A DNA stretch of 64,000 nucleotides from Oceanicaulis sp052055585 (GCF_052055585.1 NZ_CP170485.1:2542001-2606000); one strand, 5' to 3'. Counted from the stretch's first letter, positions 15,743 to 24,339 are shown. The notes: generated by a model not told the origin, from the sequence alone. Numbers and translations: made by a program.

Positions 15743-16915
15743 TCACTCCGCCGCCCGGTCCTCGGGCTTGTCATTGAGCATTTCATCGAGGATTTCGCGC
15801 GTGTCCTCGCCCAGCTTGGGCGCACGACAGGTCGGCGCGTTCTGGCCGTTGATCCGGACAGGATCGCGCACCATTTTCAGCCCGCCCGGCTTGTCGGGGT
15901 GTGACACGGTTTCAATCCGGGACCGGGCCTGTGACGCGCCCAGCGCGGCGGACATGGAATGCACGGGCGCTGCGGGCGCCACCCCGCCCAGACGCGTCAT
16001 CCACTCCGCCGTCGTGCGCGTGGACAGGAAGGCGTCGAGCTCGGCCTGAAGCTTGTCGCGGTTCATCCGGCGCGCCGCCATGTCGGCATAGGCCGGGTTT
16101 GACAGCAAATCCTCGCGCTCGATCGCCTGACAGAACGCGCCCCAGAATTTCGGCGCCTGACACATCACGAATATCCAGCCATCCGCCGTGCGGAAAAGCT
16201 GGCTGGGGGCTACCGAGGGATGGGCCGAGCGTTCCTGACGTTCCGCGCATTTGCCCTCATTGAGATACCAGGTGGCGGGATAGGACAGCTGGTGCAGCGC
16301 CACGTCATAGAGCGAGACATCCACATCACAGCCCCGGCCCGAACGCTTGGCGCCCAGCACGGCTGACACCAGCCCCAAAGCCATCATCGTGCCGCCCATA
16401 TAGTCGATCATGGACATGCCGAACCGCGTCGGCGGCGCGTCCGGCTCGCCCGTCATCGCCATCAAACCGGCTTCGGCCTGCATCAGATAGTCATAGCCCG
16501 GCCAGTGCGCCCGCTCCCCCTCCCGGCCATAGGCGGACAGGTGTGCGCAGACGATGTCAGGCTTGATCCGGCCCAGATGGGCATAGTCCACCTTCAGCTC
16601 GGCCGGCAGATCGCCCCTGAGATTGTTGGCGCATGCATCCGCTGTCGACAGCAGACGCTCGAATATGCGCCGGTCGCCGCGATCCTTGAGATCCAGCGCC
16701 ATGGAACGTTTGCCGCGATTGAAAGTCTGGAAGAACTCGCTGTCATACTCGCCCAGAAAATAGGGCCCGGCGCAGCGCCCGCTATCGCCGCCTGTGGAGG
16801 GGTTCTCGATCTTGATGACGTCAGCGCCGAGCGAGGCGAGCAGCTGGGTGCCGTATGGACCCGCGCCGTCCTGCTCGATGGTGAGAACCCTTAGACCGCT
16901 CAGAGGCTGATGCAT
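15743..16915 (-). CDS. CaiB/BaiF family III CoA transferase
   Basis: The 390-residue protein matches formyl-CoA transferase-type enzymes: PLSGLRVLTIEQDGAGPYGTQLLASLGADVIKIENP at the N-terminus, SLDLKDRGD nearby, and the catalytic aspartate in FGMSMIDYMGG (about residue 155). They exchange CoA between dicarboxylic acids. In proteobacteria, members adjacent to gcdH often activate glutarate (as in glutaryl-CoA:succinate CoA-transferase), which I suggest but cannot prove; dicarboxylates such as itaconate are alternatives. A longer frame begins at 16978; the ATG at 16915 gives the usual MHQPLSGLRVL start. C-terminal ~30 residues are low complexity. Confidence 0.87.
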   Translation of the reverse strand: MHQPLSGLRVLTIEQDGAGPYGTQLLASLGADVIKIENPSTGGDSGRCAGPYFLGEYDSEFFQTFNRGKRSMALDLKDRGDRRIFERLLSTADACANNLRGDLPAELKVDYAHLGRIKPDIVCAHLSAYGREGERAHWPGYDYLMQAEAGLMAMTGEPDAPPTRFGMSMIDYMGGTMMALGLVSAVLGAKRSGRGCDVDVSLYDVALHQLSYPATWYLNEGKCAERQERSAHPSVAPSQLFRTADGWIFVMCQAPKFWGAFCQAIEREDLLSNPAYADMAARRMNRDKLQAELDAFLSTRTTAEWMTRLGGVAPAAPVHSMSAALGASQARSRIETVSHPDKPGGLKMVRDPVRINGQNAPTCRAPKLGEDTREILDEMLNDKPEDRAAE

Positions 16916-17129
16916 GGAAGACTCACAGCTCAGTTTCCACTTTCCGTAAATGTTAACGAAAAGACAGACTCCGGCCAAGACGATCTACGACTTTAGCGTG
17001 AATATCTCGGAAACCACACGTACAGACAGAGGGTTATATCGCCATCACCAAGGGACACAGGGTCGCATTCCCCCGCCCGTCAGACCCTGACATTCTGGTC
17101 CCAGAGCCCAAGTGAGGGAGGAGACCGAG

Positions 17130-17396
17130 ATGAACCACAAACACAGAAAAACCCTGCACGCCCTGTTCGCCCATCCCGAGCCGGCCAATCTGTCGCCCAC
17201 TGAAGTCGAGCATGTCCTGACCGATCTGGGCGCCGAAATCAGCGAGCGCTCCGGCGCGAAATTCGCTGTCACGCTGAACGGGCATACGGCCAATTTCCAC
17301 CACGCCGCCCATTCGCTTCCCAAGGATGAAGTGCGTCAGCTGCGCAGCTTCCTTGAGACGGCAGGCGTGGATCCCGAGCGCGATTACCCGCTCTGA
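17130..17396 (+). CDS. Orphan HicA-like toxin-fold protein
   Basis: An 88-residue protein starting MNHKHRKTLHALF, the usual start of the HicA-like family in alphaproteobacteria, with GGGAGGAG six bases before the start. The body EVEHVLTDLGAEISERSGAKFAVTLNGHTANFHHA follows the double-stranded-RNA-binding-like HicA fold, but the residues at the usual G-S-H active-site triplet read G-A-K, so the ribonuclease histidine is absent. No HicB-type antitoxin gene is adjacent. It is more likely a non-toxic or regulatory derivative than an active toxin. Neighbours (soxR and a CoA transferase) give no clue. Confidence 0.72.
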   Translation: MNHKHRKTLHALFAHPEPANLSPTEVEHVLTDLGAEISERSGAKFAVTLNGHTANFHHAAHSLPKDEVRQLRSFLETAGVDPERDYPL

Positions 17397-17425
17397 TCAC
17401 CACGAGCCGGCGCTTGAGGGCCGGG

Positions 17426-17872
17426 TCAGTCGCCGAGCAAACGGCGCGGGCCCGGCCCTTGCGCGCCCAGCCTGTCCTGCGGGTTGTAGAGCTTGCAGGT
17501 TTCCAGAGACAGACATCCGCATCCGATGCAGCCATCCAGTCGCTCGCGGATGCGTTCCAGCTCTGAAATGCGCGCCTCAACGCGCGCCTTGATCCCTTCT
17601 GAGATGCGCGACCAGTCCTCACGACTGGGCGTCCGCCCGTCAGGCAGGCGCAGAAGGATCGCGCCGATCTCCTCAAGACTGAGCCCCAATTGCTGGGCGA
17701 TCAGGATGAAGGAGACACGGCGTATGTCGGCGCGCGCAAAACGGCGCTGCCCGGCATTCGTCCGATAGGCATGCATCAGCCCGGCATCGGCGTAATAGCG
17801 GATGGCGGAGACGGGCACGCCGGTCCTCGCGGACAGCTCCCCGATCTTCAAGAGTTTCGGCCTGATCGCCAT
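17426..17872 (-). CDS. soxR: Redox-sensing MerR-family activator SoxR
   Basis: A 148-residue protein with a MerR helix-turn-helix (LKIGELSARTGVPVSAIRYY) at the N-terminus, a dimerisation helix, and the SoxR [2Fe-2S] motif C-IG-C-G-C-LSLET-C (C-x2-C-x-C-x5-C) followed by LYNPQD. These features define SoxR, which is activated by oxidation of its iron-sulfur cluster by superoxide-generating or redox-cycling compounds. In most non-enteric bacteria SoxR controls nearby genes that export or modify redox-active compounds. Here the divergent gene is a questin oxidase-like protein, with a SoxR box between. Confidence 0.94.
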   Translation of the reverse strand: MAIRPKLLKIGELSARTGVPVSAIRYYADAGLMHAYRTNAGQRRFARADIRRVSFILIAQQLGLSLEEIGAILLRLPDGRTPSREDWSRISEGIKARVEARISELERIRERLDGCIGCGCLSLETCKLYNPQDRLGAQGPGPRRLLGD

Positions 17873-17900
17873 ATAACTGATATTTCTCGATTTAATTTCC

Positions 17901-17931
17901 TTGATCTCAAGTTAGCTTGAGAAAGTAGGCT
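17901..17931 (+). promoter_or_regulatory. SoxR box in a 19-bp-spacer promoter
   Basis: The dyad TCTCAAG-TTAG-CTTGAGA occupies 17905-17922. It is a close match to the SoxR consensus (CCTCAAGttaaCTTGAGG). TTGATC at 17901-17906 and TAGGCT at 17926-17931 could be the -35 and -10 boxes, separated by 19 bases (17907-17925), the long spacing that MerR-family activators correct. It points towards the gene starting at 17967. The opposite-strand soxR start is at 17872, so self-regulation through the same box is possible. Confidence 0.85.
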
Positions 17932-17966
17932 TGCCAATATCAGACCTTGATCGTTGGAGCCTTCCC

Positions 17967-19115
17967 ATGACCGCCCCCCTCGACATCGCCCTGCCCGCCC
18001 CCCGCAACTGGCACGCCGACCGCGCCCTCTCCCAGGCTGCGGGCAGCCTTTTGAAAGCGCGCCCGGATTATCGCCAGCTCGACGCCGCACTCACCCGGCT
18101 GGACGCGGTGTCTCCGGCGCTGACGAACGGCTTTTACAATCACGCCCCGATGGCGGTCGAAGCGCTCTGCTCGATGGGTCAGGGCGATGAGGCGCCAGCC
18201 TGGCTTGAGGCGCAGGCGGACAGCTTCACCCTGGCAGGCCCGGAGGGCGCGCCCCTTGATCCCGATGACTGGCGCGCTCTGATCGGCGGTCGAACCCGGT
18301 ACCCTGAGTGGCGCGCCTTCTTCCGGGACGAGCTCAAGGACAGGCCCTGGCGCGAAGTGCTGAGCCTGTGGGTCCATCGTCTCGTGGACGGGTTCTCCAG
18401 CTCCGCCTGTCACGCCATTCTGCAAACCGCCCATATGGCGCGCGCCCTGCACGCGCACGAGACGCCGGTACGCCTGAACGCGCTGGCGAACGCCCTTGCG
18501 GCCTGGGCGGACCGATATTCGCCCCTGCCCGTCGAACCCCGCCCCAATCAGGGCGTGCTCGACTTCCACGCCACGCTGAGCTGGATCACGCTGCTGCCTG
18601 AGGCGCATGCGCCCGGCGAAGGCGCCATCACCGCAGGCTATGCCCAGCTCGTCCATGCTGACGACTTCGCAGAGGTCACAAGTCTGGTGGATCTGTCCGG
18701 CGCGCTTGAGCTGCGCTTTGATGCGCTGATGCAGGAGATGACGCGCCTGTTCATCGCCTATGCCCGCACGCCCTATACCGTGATCGTCTTCACCCATGCC
18801 GTCACCGCGACCGCCGCGGCGCGCACCCTCTCGACATTGGTTCCGGACGCCCTGGGGCGGCGGCTTCTGTTCCGCGCCTTCGAGCACGGAGCGGCCCTGA
18901 TGGCGGCCTTTACGCCGCTGGCCCTTCAGGCGCCCGATCCGATCCGGGCCCTGCCCCCGAACTATCCGGCCTATCGCGCCGCCCGGCACGGGGATGATCA
19001 CATCATCAAGCTGACCGAAGCCTTGCTCCGCGCCTATCAGCGCAGCCACAACCCGATCTATCTGGACGCCATCGCCCAGGCCTTTGCGGTTCTTCCGGCG
19101 CCGGATCGGGACTGA
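17967..19115 (+). CDS. Questin oxidase-like (DUF4243) protein, SoxR target
   Basis: A 382-residue soluble protein. LTNGFYNHAPMAVEAL (residues ~53-67) is the conserved N-H-x-x-M-A motif of the questin oxidase/DUF4243 family, whose fungal founder cleaves the ring of an anthraquinone. Later segments SACHAILQTAHMARAL and IVFTHAVTATAAARTL have the family's regular histidines. No flavin- or haem-binding signature is evident. The start is 17967 because the -10 of the SoxR-controlled promoter lies over the frame's earlier ATG (17931) and GGAG sits seven bases before 17967. Product could be a quinone-modifying oxygenase; no substrate is provable from sequence. Confidence 0.83.
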   Translation: MTAPLDIALPAPRNWHADRALSQAAGSLLKARPDYRQLDAALTRLDAVSPALTNGFYNHAPMAVEALCSMGQGDEAPAWLEAQADSFTLAGPEGAPLDPDDWRALIGGRTRYPEWRAFFRDELKDRPWREVLSLWVHRLVDGFSSSACHAILQTAHMARALHAHETPVRLNALANALAAWADRYSPLPVEPRPNQGVLDFHATLSWITLLPEAHAPGEGAITAGYAQLVHADDFAEVTSLVDLSGALELRFDALMQEMTRLFIAYARTPYTVIVFTHAVTATAAARTLSTLVPDALGRRLLFRAFEHGAALMAAFTPLALQAPDPIRALPPNYPAYRAARHGDDHIIKLTEALLRAYQRSHNPIYLDAIAQAFAVLPAPDRD

Positions 19116-19164
19116 TCTGCCTCGCTGACTTGGCGAAACCCCTTATGGAGGGGATAAGGGCGGT

Positions 19165-19653
19165 ATGGTCGCCGTCCTCAGCCCCCTTCTGACACTTGTG
19201 CTTCTGGGCGCGTTGATCACCCTGTCGGTGATCGACGCCCGGCGTTTCATCCTGCCTGATCGCATCACCCTGCCGCTGATTGCGGGCGGCGTAGTCGCAG
19301 CCGCGCTTCTGGGCTTGACGGTCTGGCTGCATGCCCTGGGCGGGATTGCGGGCTATTCCGCGCTGGTGCTGATCGAGAAGAGCTATGAGCGCGCGCGGGG
19401 CCGTCCGGGTCTGGGACGCGGAGACGCCAAGCTGTTCGCCGCCGGCGGCGCCTGGTGCGGCGCGCTGGCCCTACCCGCCATCTTGCTATTTTCCAGCCTT
19501 GCCGCGCTGGTCTTCGCGCTGACCCTCAAATACGTCCTGCGCAAGGAGGTCACGGGCGACAGCATGATCGCCTTCGGGCCCTTCCTCGCATTCGGGATCG
19601 GGCTTGTCTGGGTGCTGCAGCGGACCGGGCTGTCCGGCCCCGCCGGGTTCTAG
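19165..19653 (+). CDS. gspO: Prepilin peptidase, short A24 type (GspO-like)
   Basis: A 162-residue membrane protein with about six helices, comprising only the peptidase domain. The catalytic aspartates are in SVIDARRFILPDRITLP (first, near residue 24) and GRGDAKL (second, near residue 85). There is no N-terminal zinc-finger/methylase domain as in larger PilD proteins. It would cleave the leader peptides of GspG, H, I, J and K in the adjacent operon. Its stop overlaps that of the gsp operon's last gene (convergent), so it is expressed separately. A GGAGGGGATAAGG-like site lies before the ATG. Confidence 0.86.
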   Translation: MVAVLSPLLTLVLLGALITLSVIDARRFILPDRITLPLIAGGVVAAALLGLTVWLHALGGIAGYSALVLIEKSYERARGRPGLGRGDAKLFAAGGAWCGALALPAILLFSSLAALVFALTLKYVLRKEVTGDSMIAFGPFLAFGIGLVWVLQRTGLSGPAGF

Positions 19654-20147
19654 AACCGGCCCGGCGCCGTTTGCGCGCCGGTCCGGCAGGAGTAGACACC
19701 GCCCAGCGGACGCACGGTTTCGGACCCGTCCATGGCGCGGGCGCGCAGCAGAACATTCTCAAGACGCGGGCCCGAGCCTGTCGCTTCGCCGACCTCTCCC
19801 GTCAGGGTGAAGACGAGACTGGCTGTCTGGTCGAGATAGACCCGGCGAAAGCTTTCCCCCAGCACAAACGCACCCGGCTGCGGCGTTGCTCCCAACTCGT
19901 GAATGACCCCGTCATGCAGGATCAGCGCGCGCCCGGCGCGTTCATTCTCGAACACGACGAAGGGGTGCCCTTCGCCCATGCCAAACAGGAAGATGCCACA
20001 CTGACCATCCGCCAGCTCCTGAGGCGGCAGGCTGTCCGCGCGGTCAGGCGTGCTGCGGGCCTGTTCGATCAAAGGCGCGCGATCCGGCGCCCCGGTTGCG
20101 CAAGCGCTGACGCCCAGCGCGCATAGGCCAGCCAGAATCCAACGCAT
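19650..20147 (-). CDS. Unknown lipoprotein, last gene of gsp operon
   Basis: A 165-residue protein with a lipobox: CALGVSAC puts a modifiable cysteine at residue 16. The mature part has one further cysteine pair (GQCGIFLF and YSCRTG) and strand-like segments (VFENERAGRALILHD, RRVYLDQTASLVFTL), no known domain. It starts two bases after the gspN stop, so it is translated with gsp and is a candidate T2SS accessory such as a pilotin-like factor; it does not resemble GspS or AspS by eye. Inference from position only. Confidence 0.7.
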   Translation of the reverse strand: MRWILAGLCALGVSACATGAPDRAPLIEQARSTPDRADSLPPQELADGQCGIFLFGMGEGHPFVVFENERAGRALILHDGVIHELGATPQPGAFVLGESFRRVYLDQTASLVFTLTGEVGEATGSGPRLENVLLRARAMDGSETVRPLGGVYSCRTGAQTAPGRF

Positions 20148-20149
20148 CC

Positions 20150-20884
20150 TCAGCCCTCTTCCTGTACATCACTGTCCGCGATCCAGCGCGCGCCGTCCGC
20201 TTCAAAGCCCAGCAAGGCTAGCACGCGTCCGCCATCACGGTCATGCGGCGTCGCCACGATCCGGTAGCGCGGCTCGCGGGGATTGAGACGGATCACACCT
20301 TCAAGGTCCAGCACCGGCCCCTGACCGGACAGGTTCAACGCCAGATCCTCACCAGCGCAAAACAGCGTCATGTCGAGGATCGGCAGGTCCACATCATAAG
20401 ACGCGCCCGCATCCGCCAGCGCCGCGCTCGTGGCGACGCCTTCGGCGGCAAGGCAATGGCCGTCCCGGTCAAAGCTCACACTGACATCGTAAAACTGAAC
20501 GCCCGCATCATTGAGGAAGGCGAAGCGCGACAGGCCCGGCAGGACCGAAGTCGACGCCGCCCCTCTGGCGTTCCAGACCCGAACGCCCTCTCCGCCAAGA
20601 CCCAGCTCGCCCGTCATGATGATATCAGGGTCCGCCACCGACAGGGTGACGCCCGGCCGCCCCGTCAGAAGCGACATGGGCGACAAGCGCGTCCGCACTT
20701 CATAGATGTCCGTTCCGGCGACGCGCACCCGAAGCGCCTGGCCGTTCCAGACCGTGCCCTGAACCAGCCCCGCCTCGATCCCGACGGGCGCCAGCGCGTC
20801 ATAGACAAGCCGCATGGGGGCCTTCGCGATCAACCCAACCGCCAGAGCGGCAAGCAATCCCAGAACCAGTACAATCCGCATCAT
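20150..20884 (-). CDS. gspN: T2SS protein N (GspN)
   Basis: A 244-residue protein with one N-terminal membrane helix (RIVLVLGLLAALAVGLIA) and a periplasmic beta-rich body. APMRLVYDALAPVGIEAGLVQGTVWNGQA is the GspN family start motif. It is the small optional component of the secretion machinery, position between gspM and the last lipoprotein gene. The stop is 20150 and it overlaps gspM by four bases (20881-20884). Whether initiation uses the first or second Met is undecided. Confidence 0.85.
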   Translation of the reverse strand: MMRIVLVLGLLAALAVGLIAKAPMRLVYDALAPVGIEAGLVQGTVWNGQALRVRVAGTDIYEVRTRLSPMSLLTGRPGVTLSVADPDIIMTGELGLGGEGVRVWNARGAASTSVLPGLSRFAFLNDAGVQFYDVSVSFDRDGHCLAAEGVATSAALADAGASYDVDLPILDMTLFCAGEDLALNLSGQGPVLDLEGVIRLNPREPRYRIVATPHDRDGGRVLALLGFEADGARWIADSDVQEEG

Positions 20885-21387
20885 CCCGCCCCTCCGGCGC
20901 GCACCAGAGTGAGCTGGGCGCGCACGCGGTTATCGTTCTCACGGTCCAGACTCACCCGCTCGGCGCTCACGCCATGCTCACGGGCCAGAACGCTCAGCCA
21001 GCCCATCAGGGCGTCCGCATCCGACTGCTCCATCCACACGCCCAGACGCCCGTCCTCCAAAGGCTGGACCCGGCTGATGGACAGACCGCGCTCCCGCGCC
21101 GTGCGATCGGCCAATGTCCGCAAGGGTTCACGATCCCCCGCAGTCACCGCCTGCGCCGAGCGCGCGCGATACTCGGCAGCCTGTACCAGCAGGGTCTCAT
21201 AGCCCTCAGCCGCATTGGCGTAGCGTTGGGCGGCGTCTGACCGCCAGTTTATTGCCGGGGCCAGAACCCCAAACCACAGCACCGTCAGCAGCAACAGAAC
21301 CGCGAGCCCGGCCAGCAGCACCTGTTCGCGCGGCGTGCGCGCCTGAAAGGCTTTTTGAAGCGGGGAGAAAAGCGTCATCTGGCTCAT
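20881..21387 (-). CDS. gspM: T2SS inner-membrane platform protein GspM
   Basis: A 168-residue bitopic protein: cytoplasmic N-terminus with PREQVLLAGLAVLLLLTVLWFGVLAPA (conserved P-R-E and the TM), a short helical segment, and a periplasmic ferredoxin-like domain with RVQPLEDGRLGVWM. It binds GspL and anchors the ATPase to the platform. Genes on both sides overlap by four bases. Confidence 0.88.
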   Translation of the reverse strand: MSQMTLFSPLQKAFQARTPREQVLLAGLAVLLLLTVLWFGVLAPAINWRSDAAQRYANAAEGYETLLVQAAEYRARSAQAVTAGDREPLRTLADRTARERGLSISRVQPLEDGRLGVWMEQSDADALMGWLSVLAREHGVSAERVSLDRENDNRVRAQLTLVRAGGAG

Positions 21388-22670
21388 GGCAGCCTCACCG
21401 TAAACTCGCCTGCAACCCCGGCTGCGCCCTGTCGTGCGCCGCCATCCTCCAGCACCGCGCCACGCGCTTCAGCCGCCTGACGCAAGCGTTCAAAATCGCC
21501 AAATCCGGAATAGAGCGCAGTGACCGACAATTCGCCCCGGCTGGCGTCATAACGCAGGGAGTCTACCCGCACGCCGTCCACATCCGACAGAACCTCGGAG
21601 AGGACCGAGGCGAGCGGCAGGAAGCCGGCCCCGCCCGCACCCCCGCCGCTGACGCCATTGAGCGCCTGACGCATCTGGGCGCTAACATTGACGATCCGCG
21701 CCTCGGGGAAGAGTTGGCGGAACTCCGCCTCCTGCGCCGCCTCATAGCGGTTGGCGCGATCCTCGAGATAGGCCGCCTGCCCCATCATCAGCGCAGACGC
21801 GCCCAGAACGGCGACAAGCCCCAGACCCGCCGCCCAGCGCCAGGGCTGCATCAGGGCGGACCAGTCAAGCTTGGCTGCAAAGGCGTCGCCACAAATCGCG
21901 GGAAGTGCGTCCATGGCTTCAACCGGCAAAGCCGCCGCGGCAAGACGCAGGTCCGGCGCTTCGATCCGCTTGACCGCAATCGGCGTGTCGTCAGGCGCCA
22001 TCGGGCCGGGATCAAGGTCTGCGCTGATCAGAACGCGCCGCGGCTGCAGCCGACGCCCCAGCCCGGCCAGCACCGGGGTCAGAAGGTGCGGTTCGATCGC
22101 CCCGCACACCGGGTCGGCCAGCGCGGCGTCCAGATCACGCGCCTCGCTTGCCTCTTGTGACGCTGCGCCCAGATCCCCGGCGCGGGTCTGGAAGACCACA
22201 CGCTCGCCATATCCCATCACCGTCAGATCGCCGCCATGTCCCGTCAGGACCATGCCGTCAGGCAGGGTGTGAAGTCGGGCGATATCGAGGCCGGACAGCA
22301 TCTCGCGCCAGCGTTTTAGGAGGCCCTGATCCACCGCCGCCAGCCAGCGCGCGCCATCCTCGCCCACCGGGCCGAGGCTCACTTCGACATCCTCAAGCGG
22401 CTGGGCGATCTGGTCTTCGATCAGGAAGGGCGCCGCGCGGCGCGCATCGCGTTCTGATTGTCCGGGAACCGGCAGGCGACGGATGAACACATCCTCGGAC
22501 GGCAGGACCATCACAGCCCGCTCGATGACCGTTCCGGACGGCGCCTGAACCGTTGCGCCCGGCCCCGCCACGCCCTCGGCGATGACCGCCCCGGCGCGGA
22601 TCACGCTCCAGCGGGCAGTCTGCTCCGCCATCGCCGAAGAGGGCGGCTGAAGGATCAGCACGTCAGTCAT
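21384..22670 (-). CDS. gspL: T2SS inner-membrane platform protein GspL
   Basis: A 428-residue protein of the expected size and arrangement: cytoplasmic actin-like domain (residues 1-260; MTDVLILQPPSSAMA, WLAAVDQGLLKRWREML), one membrane helix (WAAGLGLVAVLGASALMM), and a C-terminal periplasmic domain with ARIVNVSAQMRQALNGVSG. It recruits the GspE ATPase. Overlaps gspM and gspK by one to four bases each side. Confidence 0.9.
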   Translation of the reverse strand: MTDVLILQPPSSAMAEQTARWSVIRAGAVIAEGVAGPGATVQAPSGTVIERAVMVLPSEDVFIRRLPVPGQSERDARRAAPFLIEDQIAQPLEDVEVSLGPVGEDGARWLAAVDQGLLKRWREMLSGLDIARLHTLPDGMVLTGHGGDLTVMGYGERVVFQTRAGDLGAASQEASEARDLDAALADPVCGAIEPHLLTPVLAGLGRRLQPRRVLISADLDPGPMAPDDTPIAVKRIEAPDLRLAAAALPVEAMDALPAICGDAFAAKLDWSALMQPWRWAAGLGLVAVLGASALMMGQAAYLEDRANRYEAAQEAEFRQLFPEARIVNVSAQMRQALNGVSGGGAGGAGFLPLASVLSEVLSDVDGVRVDSLRYDASRGELSVTALYSGFGDFERLRQAAEARGAVLEDGGARQGAAGVAGEFTVRLP

Positions 22671-23677
22671 CAGAAGGCTCCAAAGCGCTGGCTGCGACGA
22701 CGCAGATCCCCGCCCTCATTCAATTCAGCCAGCTCTGTCATATGAAATCGGGTTTCGGCGAGGCGCACGCTCACCTCCATCTCGAACCAGCGACTGCGCA
22801 AGGTCAGACGCGTCTTCTCCGCATCGCTCAGCTCCAGCGGCGCCAGCAGCGGATCCGCCCAAACCTCTTCCAGGCTTTCATAACCGGCAGGCGGACGACG
22901 GAAAAGCAATGTCTCTGCATCCGCCGGATCAAGCTCTTCATGCAAGAGCGCCGAGAGCAGCACGCTCTGGTCAAGCGCGAGTGTGTTGATGTTCAGGGCC
23001 GGCTGTTCGGCCAGGGGCAACACGCACAGATAGGGCTGGTACACAGCGTAGAGCGGCGGCGTCATCACCGGCAGCGCCCGCAATTCCTCAAGCTCGGTAA
23101 AGCGCTGGTTCGCGGCGCGATAGGGCGGGGCGTAGGCGCCATACGTACGGTCTTCCGCGCCGCCCGGCTCGGCGGACTGATCCGCATCAATCCAGTCGGT
23201 GATCTGCGCCAGCAAGGCTTCTGCTTCACCGGCCGGAACCCCGATCTCCAGAGACAGGGTCAGGAAAGCCTGTCGCCGCCACTGCACGTCCGCGGTGCGC
23301 GCATCGCTGTCCAGCGGGTCGTCGCCATCAGCGTCTTGGTCGACCAGCGCGTTGATATTCAGGCAGTTATTGCGGTCCTGGATCTCGCCCACAACCTGCC
23401 CGTTCTCAAGCGGGAACACCACGGGTCCCGCCAGCCATAATTCGTCAGAGCGCATCACCGCCCGGCCTGGAGTTCCGGCATTCAGGAAGGCCGCCTCGGC
23501 CAGATCGCGCGCCCCGCGCGCCATCCAGACAGCCTGCGTGCGCTGATCGATCTGGGCGGTGCGGAAGGCTGCAAAGCGGGTCACATCCATCAGCTGCACC
23601 GCCACCGCCGCCATCAGTGCGACCAGCAATAGCGCAGCAATCAATGCCGTCCCGCGTTCGCTCTGACGTTCACTCAT
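22670..23677 (-). CDS. gspK: T2SS minor pseudopilin GspK
   Basis: A 335-residue pseudopilin. The leader is short (MSERQSERG) and the processed start is TALIAALLLVALMAAVAVQLM, which as in other GspK proteins has no glutamate at position 5. Residues 120-280 hold the alpha domain inserted in the K pseudopilin (DRNNCLNINALVDQDADG with the calcium-binding Asp patch, DWIDADQ). It caps the pseudopilus. Its glycine before the mature threonine suits the GspO peptidase gene. Confidence 0.9.
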   Translation of the reverse strand: MSERQSERGTALIAALLLVALMAAVAVQLMDVTRFAAFRTAQIDQRTQAVWMARGARDLAEAAFLNAGTPGRAVMRSDELWLAGPVVFPLENGQVVGEIQDRNNCLNINALVDQDADGDDPLDSDARTADVQWRRQAFLTLSLEIGVPAGEAEALLAQITDWIDADQSAEPGGAEDRTYGAYAPPYRAANQRFTELEELRALPVMTPPLYAVYQPYLCVLPLAEQPALNINTLALDQSVLLSALLHEELDPADAETLLFRRPPAGYESLEEVWADPLLAPLELSDAEKTRLTLRSRWFEMEVSVRLAETRFHMTELAELNEGGDLRRRSQRFGAF

Positions 23678-24339
23678 CGCCCGACCTCCGCAGTCGGCGA
23701 CAAGGCCACATGCTCCATCTCGCCCAGTGTGGACTGGACATAAGACAGGCGTACGGCGCGCGGCGCCTGCGCCGCCGCTTCGCCATTGCGGCCGGGCCGC
23801 AACTCGATCACGCCGGTCCAGACGCCCGTCATCAGGGCCTCGATCCGAAGATCAGAAATCCCCTCCGCAATCATCTGTCGGACGGGCGCGGCGCCTTGCG
23901 CCAGATCAGGATAGAGACTGGCTTCGCGCCACAAATGATCCCCGTCATAGATCCAGGCGACGCGCTGCAAACCCGAGCGCGGCTGCAGCCCGCCCGGATT
24001 GGCCCAGCCGGTGCGCGTCAGCACCAGAATTTCACGCGGCTCGCCCTCGCGCACCGGATTCAGGGGATCAGCGCCCTGAACATCGAGCGCAAACACCCGC
24101 GGATCGGTCAGCCCGTCCTCGTCCCGCACCGGACGCATCACCATCTGGCCGATGTCTTCGCTGAGAAGGGCCTGAATGCGCTGCACGGCGGCAAGCTCGG
24201 CCATCACCGCTTCGGAGGTTTCCTTGGAGCGCAGGGCGGTCGTTAACAGCCCGACACTGATCGCGCTGATCAGGGCGAAGACCATGACCGCCGCCATCAC
24301 CTCAACCAGAGTGAAGCCTGCTTCGGACCGCCGGGTCAT
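23674..24339 (-). CDS. gspJ: T2SS minor pseudopilin GspJ
   Basis: A 221-residue pseudopilin: type IV leader MTRRSEAG, then FTLVEVMAAVMVFALISAISVGLL with the conserved F1 and E5, followed by a helix (LAAVQRIQALLSEDI) and a strand-rich C-terminal domain containing GLQRVAWIYDGDHLWRE. It joins GspI and GspK at the pilus tip. Overlaps gspK and gspI by four bases. Confidence 0.9.
   Translation of the reverse strand: MTRRSEAGFTLVEVMAAVMVFALISAISVGLLTTALRSKETSEAVMAELAAVQRIQALLSEDIGQMVMRPVRDEDGLTDPRVFALDVQGADPLNPVREGEPREILVLTRTGWANPGGLQPRSGLQRVAWIYDGDHLWREASLYPDLAQGAAPVRQMIAEGISDLRIEALMTGVWTGVIELRPGRNGEAAAQAPRAVRLSYVQSTLGEMEHVALSPTAEVGR

Noticed and set aside
17112..17129. In-frame ATG at 17112 for the HicA-like gene
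   Set aside because: It leaves the strong GGGAGGAG site inside the coding region; 17130 has that site at the right distance.
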